Positions 56,072-64,000 of a stretch of 64,000 nucleotides of DNA are shown here, in pieces. The notes beneath the pieces were generated by a model, which did not search any database, was not told the origin of the DNA, and worked only from the letters and a program-made list of their open reading frames with translations. The position numbers and the translations under genes were made by a program. This stretch comes from Catenulispora sp. EB89 (lineage in GTDB: Bacteria > Actinomycetota > Actinomycetes > Streptomycetales > Catenulisporaceae). Position 1 is the first letter of the stretch. Each line of letters begins with the position of its first letter. The stretch is from NCBI RefSeq assembly GCF_041261445.1, contig NZ_JBGCCU010000038.1, positions 32,079 to 96,078 of the forward strand, read 5' to 3'.

Positions 56072-56740
56072 ATGCCAACCAGCCGTAGCTACCGGGACTC
56101 ATGCGGGATCGCGCGTGCCCTCGACGTGGTCGGGGAGCGATGGTCCCTGCTCGTCGTCCGCGAACTGCTCCTGACGCCGCAGCGCTTCTCAGAGCTGCGG
56201 CATGCGCTGCCCAACGTCAGCTCGAACGTGCTCGCCGACAGACTCCGCGAACTTGAGCAGAACGGCGTGATCCGCCGCGCACCCGCACCGGCGGCAGGGC
56301 AGCAGGCGTACGAGCTGACCGAACGGGGTCGGAAGCTGGAGCCGATCCTGCGAGATCTGGGCGTCTGGGGCATCGACGCCCCGCAACCCCCGGAGCCCAG
56401 CGCGCTCAGCGCGACGTCCGTGCTGATCTTCCTGCAGGACGCTGCTCGCGCCGACCCTACGGCGGCGCCCACGACGTGCCGGCTCGAACTCGACGGACGC
56501 GTCTGGACCGTTCGCTTCGTGTCCGGGCGGGTTCAGGTGCAACCCGGTGAGACGGCGACGGCAGACGTCTCGCTCCGCGTCATGCCGCAGACCTTCAGCG
56601 GCCTTCTGGCCGATCCTGCAACGCTCGATGCGGTGTGTGCGGAAGGCGAAGCCGCGATCGTGGGAGATCGCTCGGCCATCGGCAGGCTGCTGTACGCGGT
56701 CGCCGATCCGTGGCCGTCCGACGAACTGGCTGTGCGATGA
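56072..56740 (+). CDS. HxlR regulator with C-terminal SCP2-like domain
   Basis: A 222-residue regulator. Residues 1-100 are a clear HxlR winged helix (CGIARALDVVGERWSLLVVRELLL, RFSELRHALPNVSSNVLADRLRELE). The C-terminal 110 residues resemble the SCP2 sterol-carrier fold found in a subset of actinomycete HxlR proteins and may bind a hydrophobic ligand. A strong AAGGAGGG precedes the ATG. It probably regulates the divergent efflux pump. Confidence 0.92.
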   Translation: MPTSRSYRDSCGIARALDVVGERWSLLVVRELLLTPQRFSELRHALPNVSSNVLADRLRELEQNGVIRRAPAPAAGQQAYELTERGRKLEPILRDLGVWGIDAPQPPEPSALSATSVLIFLQDAARADPTAAPTTCRLELDGRVWTVRFVSGRVQVQPGETATADVSLRVMPQTFSGLLADPATLDAVCAEGEAAIVGDRSAIGRLLYAVADPWPSDELAVR

Positions 56741-56769
56741 ACTGAGCGAAATCTCCTGAGCCGCACTGC

Positions 56770-59727
56770 TCAGAGGGCGGAATCCAGCCGCTCACGTGCC
56801 TGCGCCATGCCCGCCTGATCGTCGAGCTCGGTGAAGACGGCCAACGCGCGCTGCCAGCTTTCGCGAGCCAGGGCGCGCCGATCGGTCTGCAGGTATGTCT
56901 CGCCCAGATCCAGGAGCGCGGAGGCGACGCCGCGCCGGTAGCCGATCGTCGTCCGGATCTCGATGGCCCGGCGAAGCGCGGCTTCGGCCTCCGCCGGTTC
57001 GCCGGCGCGCAGGTGGATCGGGCCGAGGGCCGCGTAGGTGCTGGCGGCGAGGTACTGGTCGTCCTTGGCGAGGAACCATTCTTCGGCCTCGTGCAGGCTT
57101 CGGACCGCTTCCTCCGTGCGGCCCAACAGGCCGAGCGTCTCGCCGATGTTCATGGCGAGGAGGCTGTCCATGTCGTCGTCGGCCTTCATGGCTCGGGCGC
57201 GGGTGAAGTGGTCCAGAGCCGTCTCGTACTGCTCCAGGTGGAAGTACAGGCTGCCGATGTTGTTGAGGGCGACGGCCAGGCTCCTGGGGTTGCCGCGCTC
57301 GATGTTGACGCCGTACTCCATCTGGAAGTGCCGCAGCGCCTGCTCGAAGTCCCCGAGCTGCATGCACCGGGTCCCGAGGCCCTCGTACATGGTGGACTGG
57401 CCCGCCAGGTCGTGCGACGCCTCGGCCGCCGCCAGCCCGGCGGTGTAGGCGTCCAGCCAGGCGTCCCAGTCCGTCGCGACCCGGAAGTAGGCCCAGAAGC
57501 CGGTCACGGTCTGCCAGGCGAGCTTCGGCCATCCGCTCTGCCCCGCCACCGTGACGCAGGCGAGCATGTTCGCCAGCTCCTGCCGGCACCATTGCATGGC
57601 CTCGTCGCGGGAGCGGAAGGTGCGGCTGTGCGACGTCGGGTCCAGCGGCGGACGGGCGGCCGACGGCGAGATGGCCGCGAGGGAGTTGTTCGCCGAGTGC
57701 GCGAACCACAGCATCAGGCGCCCGAACGCCGCGTCGCGTTCGGCGGCGGGTTCGTCGCGCAGCCCGCGCTGCCGGGCGAAGGCGCGGATCAGGTCGTGGA
57801 ACTCGTAACGGCCCGCGGTCCGCTGTTGCAGAAGGTTCTCGTCGAGCAGGGACTCCAGGATCGACGCCGCCTCGGCCTCCGCGACGTCCATCAGCGCGGC
57901 CAGTGCGGGAGCCGTGAAATCCAGGCCGGGCTGCACGCCGAGGAGGCGGAACGCGCGCGCGGCGCTCTCCGTCAGGCCGCGGTAGGAGAGCTCGAACACG
58001 CCGCTCAGGCTGCGTCCGCCGACACCGGTGGCGGTCAGGGTGTCCTCGAGGCGGGCGGCGAGGTCGACGAGCGTCCAGGCCGGGCGGGCGCGCAGCCGGC
58101 TGGCTGCGAGGGACACCGCCAGGGGCAGGTAGCCGCAGGCCTGGACGATGTCGGCGGCGACGTCGGGCTCGGCGGCGACGCGGTCGCGGCCGGCGATGCG
58201 GGCCAGCAGCTCGACGGCCTCGGCGGGGTCGAAGACGTCCAGCAGGTGCAGTTCGGCGCCGTCCAGGCCGGCCAGGGTCCGGCGGCTGGTGAGCAGGACC
58301 AGGCACTGGGACTCGGCCGGTATCAGGCTTCGGACTTGCTCCTCGTCGACGGCGTTGTCCAGCAGGATCAGCGAGCGCCGGCCGTGCAGCCGGTCGCGGA
58401 ACATCGCGGCGCGCTCTTCCAGGGACAGCGGGATCTGCTGGGCTGGTACTTCGAGCTGGCGGAGGAAGGAGTCCAGGACGGCGGAGGGGTCGGCCGGGGG
58501 ACGGTCCGGGTGGAAGCCGTGCAGGTTGGCGTAGAGCTGGATCTCGTCGAAGCGGCCTGTTCGGACCAGGCGGTGCGCTGTGTGGACGGCGAGGCGGGTT
58601 TTGCCGACGCCGGCCATTCCGCCGATCGCCGAGACGATGACGGTCGGGGAGAGGGGGCCGTTCGTTGCCGCTTCGTGTGCTCCGGTGGCGGCGTCGATCA
58701 GGCGCTCGACTTCTTTGTCTCGGCCGGTGAAGGTGGAGAGGTCGGCTGGGAGTTGGCGGAAGACTCCTGGGACGGGTACGGGTACGGGTGCTGGGGTGGT
58801 TGGGGGCGCGGCTGTGGTTGTGGGCGTGGCTGTGGGTGGGGGCGCGGCTGTCGTCGCGGTGGTGGTGGTCCCGGTTGCGGGCGCGGTCGGGCTTGCGGGC
58901 GTGGTCGCGGTCGTGGTCGTGGAAGCGGTCGTGGTCGCGGCCGTGATCGTGGCCGTGCCGGGATCGGCTGGTTCGAGGTCGAGTGCGGGATCGACATCGA
59001 GCATCCGCTGCTGGAGGCGCCGAACGTCGCCGGACGGCTCGACACCCAGCTCGTGGATCAGGATCCGGCGCAGCGTCCGGTAGGCCTCCAGGGCGTCCGC
59101 GCGCCGTCCCGACCGGTAGAGCGCGAGCATCAGCTGCCGGTGGAAGGTCTCGTGGAGCGGGTGCGCGGATGTCAGCTCTCGCAGTTCGGTGGTGAGGCTC
59201 CGGTGCCGGCCCAGGTGCAGGTCCGCTTCGATCCGTCCCTCGTAGGCGAGCAGCCGGTCTTCGCTGAGCTTGCGGACATGGGCTTCCAGGCCGCTGAGCG
59301 CGGGGAGGTCGGCCAGCGGCTCGCCGCGCCACAACTCCAGCGCGCGGGCCAGCGAAGCCGCGGCGTCCGGCCACCGGCGCTCGCCGACGGCCCGGTGCCC
59401 CTCGGCGCACCACCGGGCGAAGTCGTCGGCGTCGAGCTCGCCGGGCTCCACGCGGATGCGGTAGGCGGCGGCGTCGGTCTGGACGCGGAGGGCGTCGGGG
59501 TCCTGCAGAGCCTTGCGCAGCCGCAGGACGTGGTTGCGAAGCGTCGCCACCACGGAGTTCGGCGGCCGGTCGCCCCACAGCAGATGGCTCAACCGGTCGA
59601 CGGACACCGGCTGGTTGGCGTTCAGGAGCAGCACCGCGAGCACGCCGCGCGGGTACGCGCCGGTCACCTGGAGCGGACGACCGGCGTCGTCGGTGACGGC
59701 CAGCGGTCCCAGCACGTCGAAGCGCAT
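56770..59727 (-). CDS. SARP/AfsR-type regulator with NB-ARC and TPR domains
   Basis: A 985-residue regulator. Residues 1-95 form an OmpR-type winged helix (VLAVLLLNANQPVSVDRLSHLLWG) and about 96-245 the bacterial activation domain. An A/T/P-rich linker (about 250-345) is encoded by simple-sequence DNA. The NTPase domain has the P-loop GGMAGVGKT (K376), the segment SLILLDNAVDEEQ and GYLPLAVSLAASRL. TPR helices fill about 740-985. The ATG at 59727 begins MRFDVLGPLAV, the normal start. SARPs often activate antibiotic clusters, but none is visible here. Confidence 0.95.
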   Translation of the reverse strand: MRFDVLGPLAVTDDAGRPLQVTGAYPRGVLAVLLLNANQPVSVDRLSHLLWGDRPPNSVVATLRNHVLRLRKALQDPDALRVQTDAAAYRIRVEPGELDADDFARWCAEGHRAVGERRWPDAAASLARALELWRGEPLADLPALSGLEAHVRKLSEDRLLAYEGRIEADLHLGRHRSLTTELRELTSAHPLHETFHRQLMLALYRSGRRADALEAYRTLRRILIHELGVEPSGDVRRLQQRMLDVDPALDLEPADPGTATITAATTTASTTTTATTPASPTAPATGTTTTATTAAPPPTATPTTTAAPPTTPAPVPVPVPGVFRQLPADLSTFTGRDKEVERLIDAATGAHEAATNGPLSPTVIVSAIGGMAGVGKTRLAVHTAHRLVRTGRFDEIQLYANLHGFHPDRPPADPSAVLDSFLRQLEVPAQQIPLSLEERAAMFRDRLHGRRSLILLDNAVDEEQVRSLIPAESQCLVLLTSRRTLAGLDGAELHLLDVFDPAEAVELLARIAGRDRVAAEPDVAADIVQACGYLPLAVSLAASRLRARPAWTLVDLAARLEDTLTATGVGGRSLSGVFELSYRGLTESAARAFRLLGVQPGLDFTAPALAALMDVAEAEAASILESLLDENLLQQRTAGRYEFHDLIRAFARQRGLRDEPAAERDAAFGRLMLWFAHSANNSLAAISPSAARPPLDPTSHSRTFRSRDEAMQWCRQELANMLACVTVAGQSGWPKLAWQTVTGFWAYFRVATDWDAWLDAYTAGLAAAEASHDLAGQSTMYEGLGTRCMQLGDFEQALRHFQMEYGVNIERGNPRSLAVALNNIGSLYFHLEQYETALDHFTRARAMKADDDMDSLLAMNIGETLGLLGRTEEAVRSLHEAEEWFLAKDDQYLAASTYAALGPIHLRAGEPAEAEAALRRAIEIRTTIGYRRGVASALLDLGETYLQTDRRALARESWQRALAVFTELDDQAGMAQARERLDSAL

Positions 59728-60095
59728 GAACGTGTCCCGTCGAAGACCCGGGCGGCGGGGGCGGTCGGAGCCCGGCCGCCGATGGCATCCAGGGCCGTGC
59801 GCGACCGCGATCTGGCTCACGTCGGCGCACCCTGGATCCGGTTGTGGACCTTGCGGAAATCTACCAGACCGTTGAGCTGGAGGAGCTGGGCTGGGGATGA
59901 TGCTCGGTTGGGGCTCTTATCCTTTCCTTGACCGTCGGGATCTTGGGTGCGGCGCGCTGACGCGTCCATGCGACCCGGGAGACTGGGTCCGTGGGGATCT
60001 CGGAGGCCGCGCGAACTGCCTCAAGCGGTGCGCGTATTCGGCGGCTGGCTGAAGCTGGCGGCGACTTCACCGATAGCGCCCCAGACGAGGTGTGA
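59728..60095. other. Interval without a gene (368 bases)
   Basis: It lies upstream of the SARP gene and presumably holds its promoter. I see no convincing -10/-35 pair, hairpin or small gene. Confidence 0.5.
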
Positions 60096-61145
60096 TCAGC
60101 GCGTCGGCTGGCGGGATGAATTCTCGATCGCTTCTTTTCGTACGCTCCCGAAGCCCCTTCGTGGGTCGCGGTAGTAGAGCCATGGGTATCCCATGCAGAC
60201 GTCTGCGCCGACTGCTTGGAAGACGTCGCAGGCTTCGTCGTAGCGTTCAGCCATTGTCAGTGCCCAGGCCAGCAGATTCCGGTCCACTATCTCCAGCGCG
60301 CCGCCGGTCGGCATTGTGCCGTCCCATTGGCCGAGGGCTTCATCGAGCAGCGGGCGGCCGGCCCCGCGGTAGAAGTCAGCAGCGGAACCAGGGCTTGGAG
60401 TCGCATCTCGCACGGTCAGCCAGGCTTCTTGGAGGCGGTGGATCTTGAGCTCGAAGGCGAGGGCTGTGCGTGGCGCACGAGCCACCGCGTCTTCGACGAA
60501 TTGTGCGGACCACTCTTCAGAGCCGAACCACTTGGCCAGCCAGTAGGTGTGGGCGTACGAATGCGCGCGCCGGTGCATCGGTGCGCGGGCGAAAGCCTCG
60601 TTCCACAGGACGGTGAACTCGTCGTTCGGTATTTGCCGACCGAGAGCGGCCTGCATGCGGAAGACCCAGGGTGTCGGGTCCTCGGGCGACAGATCGATGG
60701 CCCTTAGCGCTTCCTCGTCGCTCTGTCGCGCGAGCTTGAAGAAGCCTTCGAACTGTTCGCGCGACGTTGCCTTGGCGCGCGCGGTTCCTCGGGCCCTGCC
60801 TGCCTGCCCCATCAGCGATGCGGCATGGACGGCGGCGGCGTGCGGTGAATCGGGCTCGGCGGAGAGCCATGATTCGAGCCATGCGTCAGTCTGGAGGGAA
60901 ACCGTGGACAAGACGGCGACGCGCAGCATCCGGCGGTCCCAGTCGGTGCCGGTGCCGGCCAAGGCCTCAGCCGCCGGCTTCCAGTCGCCGCACCGCGCAG
61001 CGTATGCCGCTCCGGCCAGTGCTACGTCGCCCAGGGACTCGTTGACCGCGACGTCCCGGTAGTCAACCATTCCGTAGCGGGTCGCGTCGAACGGTTCGGC
61101 CGGGCTGGCAACTGCCGTCGGCTTGGCTCTGCGGAAAATGGACAC
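60096..61145 (-). CDS. Helical repeat (TPR-like) protein of unknown function
   Basis: A 349-residue cytoplasmic protein made of successive helices with TPR-like A/L/Y patterns (LAGAAYAARCGDWKPAAEAL, LARQSDEEALRAIDLSPEDP, the segment NRWAL-like AWALTMAERYDEACDVF). The GTG start at 61145 follows AAGGAG. It probably mediates protein contacts. Streptomycetes carry many such proteins without known function. It is divergent from ahpC. Confidence 0.72.
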   Translation of the reverse strand: MSIFRRAKPTAVASPAEPFDATRYGMVDYRDVAVNESLGDVALAGAAYAARCGDWKPAAEALAGTGTDWDRRMLRVAVLSTVSLQTDAWLESWLSAEPDSPHAAAVHAASLMGQAGRARGTARAKATSREQFEGFFKLARQSDEEALRAIDLSPEDPTPWVFRMQAALGRQIPNDEFTVLWNEAFARAPMHRRAHSYAHTYWLAKWFGSEEWSAQFVEDAVARAPRTALAFELKIHRLQEAWLTVRDATPSPGSAADFYRGAGRPLLDEALGQWDGTMPTGGALEIVDRNLLAWALTMAERYDEACDVFQAVGADVCMGYPWLYYRDPRRGFGSVRKEAIENSSRQPTR

Positions 61146-61468
61146 GGCGCTCCTTGTTCGGCGTGCTCGTTGTGAGCGGCCAGCAGACTAGCGTGGAACG
61201 TGGCGCGATCGGAGGCTCATTCAATGGAGCGGATTCGTCGCGCGCCGGACTTTGAGTGACACGGCTGGCGTTCCGCAGGACACCGGCCCCCTGCCGTGCG
61301 GCCAGCGCACTGTGATTGATCGGGTCTGCCTATCGCGACTTGCGCTCGCGCCTATTTCACTGATCAATCCCGGTCTGACAGCCTTGATCACGACGTGCCG
61401 CGCCGGCTCATGAAGCCAGGCCTGCGGCGCGCCCCGAAAGGCAACCCCTCACCGCTAGGAGATCCCCC
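61146..61468 (+). promoter_or_regulatory. ahpCD upstream region with GATC-centred repeats
   Basis: This 323-base gap contains no gene. GTGATTGATC (61312-61321) and GATCAATCCC (61362-61371) form a 10-base inverted repeat with one mismatch, and TTGATCAC recurs at 61384-61391. These may bind a peroxide regulator such as OxyR. The AGGAG ribosome site for ahpC ends the region. Confidence 0.45.
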
Positions 61469-62035
61469 GTGGCCGTGCTGACCATCGGTGACCAGTTCCC
61501 GTCCTACGACCTGACGTCGGTCGTGGACATCGACCAGGCCAATCCCGAGGACGCGTTCGTTCAGATCACGGACAAGTCCTACGAGGGGAAGTGGCGGGTC
61601 GTCTTCTTCTGGCCCAAGGACTTCACCTTCGTCTGTCCGACCGAGATCGCCGCCTTCGGCAAGCTCAACGGCGAGTTCCAGGACCGGGACACGCAGGTGT
61701 TGGGGGTTTCGGTGGACAACGAGTTCGTGCATCGGGCTTGGCGGCTGGACCACAAGGATCTGCGGGAGCTGCCCTTTCCGATGATGGCCGACGTGAAGCG
61801 GGAACTGTCCGCTGCGTGTGGTGTGCTGAACGCCGATGGCGTCGCGGACCGGGCCACGTTCATCGTTGACCCGAACAATGAGGTTCAGTTCGTCATGGTG
61901 ACCGCAGGCTCGGTCGGTCGGAACGTGGACGAGGTGCTGCGGGTGCTTGATGCGCTGCAGACTGATGAGCTGTGCCCGTGCAACTGGAAGGCCGGCGATG
62001 AGACGCTGGTTGTTCGTGAGCTGTTGAACGCCTGA
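61469..62035 (+). CDS. ahpC: Alkyl hydroperoxide reductase C (peroxiredoxin)
   Basis: A 188-residue typical 2-Cys peroxiredoxin that reduces peroxides and peroxynitrite. The peroxidatic cysteine is C56 in FVCPTE. Near the C-terminus C169 and C171 (CPC) supply the resolving thiol, as in mycobacterial AhpC, which has three cysteines. It starts at GTG 61469 behind AGGAG. Its stop overlaps the ahpD start (TGATG). Confidence 0.97.
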   Translation: MAVLTIGDQFPSYDLTSVVDIDQANPEDAFVQITDKSYEGKWRVVFFWPKDFTFVCPTEIAAFGKLNGEFQDRDTQVLGVSVDNEFVHRAWRLDHKDLRELPFPMMADVKRELSAACGVLNADGVADRATFIVDPNNEVQFVMVTAGSVGRNVDEVLRVLDALQTDELCPCNWKAGDETLVVRELLNA

Positions 62036-62565
62036 TGGGGTACGAGGTTCTGAAGGAGCAGCTGCCCGAGTATGCGAAGGACATCAAGCTGAACCTCAGC
62101 TCGATGGTCAATACCTCAAAACTGACTGAGCAGCAGTTGTGGGGTGCGATTCTCGGGACGGCTATCGCCTCGCGGAACGCCAAGGTCATCGCTGAGCTGT
62201 CGGCGGAGGCCAAGGGGCACCTGTCGGACGTCGCTTATGTCGCGGCTAAGGGTGCTGCGGCGATCATGGCCATGAACAACGTCTACTACCGGGGTATGCA
62301 CCTGTTGGGCGATCCGGAGTACCAGAATCTGCGTGCTGGTTTGCGGATGAACTTCATGGCGAACCATGGGGTCGACAAGCTCGACTTCGAGCTGTGGTCG
62401 CTCGCCGTCTCCGCCATCAACGGGTGCCAGCGGTGTCTGGAGTCGCATGAGCAAGTTCTTGTGAAGGCCGGTGCCTCCCGCGAGACGGTCCAGGAAGCCG
62501 TTAAGATTGCTGCCATCGTCAACAGTGTCTCCGTGACGCTGGAGGCGGAAGACTCGCTGGCTTAA
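62035..62565 (+). CDS. ahpD: AhpD alkylhydroperoxidase (AhpC reductant)
   Basis: A 176-residue protein that reduces AhpC through a CxxC pair: C131 and C134 (GCQRCLESH) with H138 and the proton-relay E119. These match the mycobacterial AhpD residues with a one-residue offset. It is translationally coupled to ahpC by a one-base overlap. Its stop overlaps the stop of the opposite ltrA-like gene by 4 bases. Confidence 0.97.
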   Translation: MGYEVLKEQLPEYAKDIKLNLSSMVNTSKLTEQQLWGAILGTAIASRNAKVIAELSAEAKGHLSDVAYVAAKGAAAIMAMNNVYYRGMHLLGDPEYQNLRAGLRMNFMANHGVDKLDFELWSLAVSAINGCQRCLESHEQVLVKAGASRETVQEAVKIAAIVNSVSVTLEAEDSLA

Positions 62566-63779
62566 GCAGCACCCTGGTTTTGCCGGCGTCTGACCGCCGC
62601 TTTCCACTTCGTGACGATCTCCGAAGCCAGGAAGGCGGCGGTCGCGACGCATACGGCCAGCAGCGTCGCCATCGCGCCCCACGCGGCGCCCGCGGCGGTG
62701 CCGATCGCGAGGATGGCTGCGGCGGCCAGGAGCCAGCGGGTGCAGTTGGCCCATTCGCTCACTGTGCGGAGGAAGGCGATGGTGGCCAGGAAGCCCGCCA
62801 CCGGGGCCGCCAGCATCAGGGCCATGACGGTGCGGCCCAGTGCGCCGTCGTCGCGTGCCACCTGCTCCAGCAGGGCGGCCATCGCGCCGCCGATGGCGGT
62901 CAGGGTTCCGTAGATGAAGTAGTGGCCGTAGCCCCAGATGAACGATGTGCGCAGGCGGGTCAGGTCGTACTCGCCGAGGAAGCCGAAGTAGAGCCACCAG
63001 AGGCAGAACGCCAGGATTCCGGCGCTGATCGCGCCGACCATCAGGGTCGCCAGGTGCTTGTGGTCCGTCAGCGCCGTGTTGAAGGCCTCTGAGGCGACCA
63101 GGACCATCTCGCCGAGGATGATGAGCGTGAACAGCCCGTAGCGCTCCTCGACGTGCTCGGAGTGCGGGACGGCCGGTTCCTCGGCACGCTGGGCCCACCA
63201 GGGGATCAGGAGTTCGACGGCCCCGCCCAGGATGAAGAACGGGATCGTCTGCACCGGGGTCAGGTGGCGCAGGCCGAAGCCGAATGCGATCCAGCCGATC
63301 TGGACCAGGAGGATGCCGTAGGCCCAGCGGTTACAGAACTGGCGCAGCGGCGGGTTGGCGTGGGCGGCGCGGAACCACTGGGCCGACATCACCAGGCGGA
63401 TCACGACGTAGCAGCCCACGAGGATGCGGAAGTCGTCGTGCTGGAACACGTACGGGATGCCGGTCGCCAGCCCCAGCGAGGCCAGCAGCTGGACCAGCAC
63501 CATCAGGCGGTACGGCACGTCGTCGGGGTCGAAGAAGTTCGCGAACCAGGTGAAGCCCATCCACGCCCACCAGACGCCGAACATCATCTCGACGAACGAG
63601 ATGGCGCCGTGCTCCAGGTGCCCGGTGGTCACGGCGTGGTGCCACTGCTGCGCGATGGCGCTGATCGTGACCACGAAGACCAGGTCGAAGAACAGCTCCA
63701 GGGTGGTGGAGGTGCGGCCCTCCTCGTTGGGGTCGCGGAGCCGGATCGGGCGGATGATGGCGACGGGGGTGGACGGCAT
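62562..63779 (-). CDS. LtrA family membrane protein
   Basis: A 405-residue polytopic membrane protein of the low-temperature-requirement A family. Recognisable parts are [18 protein letters not shown], the segment [19 protein letters not shown] and about ten hydrophobic segments. The family was named from a Listeria cold-growth mutant; its biochemical role is unknown. The ATG at 63779 begins the conserved region. A very long hairpin lies 14 bases upstream in its leader. Confidence 0.92.
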   Translation of the reverse strand: MPSTPVAIIRPIRLRDPNEEGRTSTTLELFFDLVFVVTISAIAQQWHHAVTTGHLEHGAISFVEMMFGVWWAWMGFTWFANFFDPDDVPYRLMVLVQLLASLGLATGIPYVFQHDDFRILVGCYVVIRLVMSAQWFRAAHANPPLRQFCNRWAYGILLVQIGWIAFGFGLRHLTPVQTIPFFILGGAVELLIPWWAQRAEEPAVPHSEHVEERYGLFTLIILGEMVLVASEAFNTALTDHKHLATLMVGAISAGILAFCLWWLYFGFLGEYDLTRLRTSFIWGYGHYFIYGTLTAIGGAMAALLEQVARDDGALGRTVMALMLAAPVAGFLATIAFLRTVSEWANCTRWLLAAAAILAIGTAAGAAWGAMATLLAVCVATAAFLASEIVTKWKAAVRRRQNQGAA

Positions 63780-63792
63780 AGGTGCATTAAAG

Positions 63793-63854
63793 AACACCGG
63801 AGCCCCGTCCAGTCGCAATTGTCCTGCGACATGGACGGGGCCCGGTGTTTTTGG
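63793..63854. terminator. Long bidirectional hairpin
   Basis: An inverted repeat of about 24 base pairs with single-base bulges: AACACCGG-A-GCCCCGTCCA pairs with TGGACGGGGC-CCGGTGTT, and the loop pairs further (GTCGCA/TGCGAC). On the plus strand TTTTTG follows; on the minus strand TTCTTTAAT follows, just before the ltrA start. It probably ends a transcript entering from beyond the window. Confidence 0.75.
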
Positions 63855-64000
63855 GCGTGCCGGATCAGCGCTGCATCAGCGCCGCGTTGTCAAACGAGTG
63901 CCGGTCGGCCTAGAAGGCCGATGAAAATCATGCGTTCTGACCTCGTCGTTTGGTCGGCGGGGTCAGACTGCTGTTATGCAGGGTGAGTGGACTGGTGAGC

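Noticed and set aside
58760..58970. Simple-sequence run resembling a minisatellite
   Set aside because: It is in frame and encodes the T/A/P-rich linker of the SARP protein, a normal interdomain spacer; copies are degenerate.
56792..59830. A 1012-codon open frame in a second minus-strand frame, and a 972-codon plus-strand frame over the SARP gene
   Set aside because: Both are shadows of the SARP gene, whose domains and motifs are intact; the alternative translations are compositionally biased.

Overview
The window is high-GC, densely coded DNA with GTG starts, frequent ATGA/GTGA gene overlaps, Tat and lipoprotein signals, a SARP regulator, an Scr1-type XRE/DUF397 pair and a sortase-E type LAHTG anchor. 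Together these point to a filamentous actinomycete. The combination of PD40/CWB2 surface proteins and GH95-like Tat enzymes would suit Catenulispora or a relative, but that placement is inference. I saw no tRNA, rRNA, CRISPR array or insertion sequence.

Layout. (1) 1-12605 is a plus-strand glycan operon entered in mid-gene: sugar-binding protein, ThuA protein, Gfo/Idh/MocA oxidoreductase, two tandem Tat-exported GH95-like glycosidases, two ABC permeases, GH36 alpha-galactosidase and a zinc dehydrogenase. Genes mostly overlap or nearly touch. No ATPase subunit is encoded, so a shared one elsewhere is presumed. (2) 12783-22390 holds cell-surface genes (a PD40/CWB2 protein, a Tat lipoprotein DyP peroxidase, a beta-helix lipoprotein, a membrane-anchored protein, an SdrD-like sortase substrate) around an isolated purC. 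(3) 22543-29220 holds small regulatory units: a DUF1304/TetR operon with twin operators, a divergent esterase/MarR pair with a triple palindrome, a DUF255 protein, and a SigE-family sigma factor with a downstream membrane protein. (4) 29221-42157 contains a non-coding stretch with a candidate structured RNA, an epimerase, YbjQ, DUF1707, GntR, MFS and class I fumarase genes, two facing PH-like genes around a duplicated fumarase tail, a second PD40/CWB2-like lipoprotein and oxyR.

(5) 42271-48414 is the most interesting block. It is a divergent six-gene cluster: KDPG aldolase, N-acyl-D-amino-acid deacylase and a DSD1-type PLP enzyme on one strand; KDG kinase, an IclR regulator and a RidA protein on the other. 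Read as one pathway it would take N-acetyl-D-glucosaminate (the oxidised end of chitin) to D-glucosaminate, 2-keto-3-deoxygluconate, KDPG, and then pyruvate plus glyceraldehyde-3-phosphate. RidA would clear the imine intermediate. The shared promoter region carries a perfect palindrome suited to the IclR protein.

(6) 48549-51333 has a secreted hydrolase, an NAD(P)-binding protein and a membrane-anchored protein. (7) 51334-54661 is a visibly lower-GC accessory patch with DUF397, two small membrane proteins facing each other and an Scr1-type XRE regulator. (8) 54662-63779 holds an MFS/HxlR divergent pair, a large SARP regulator, a repeat protein, the ahpCD peroxide-defence operon (a probable target of the OxyR encoded at 41-42 kb) and an LtrA-type membrane protein. 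The right edge carries a very long terminator-like hairpin.
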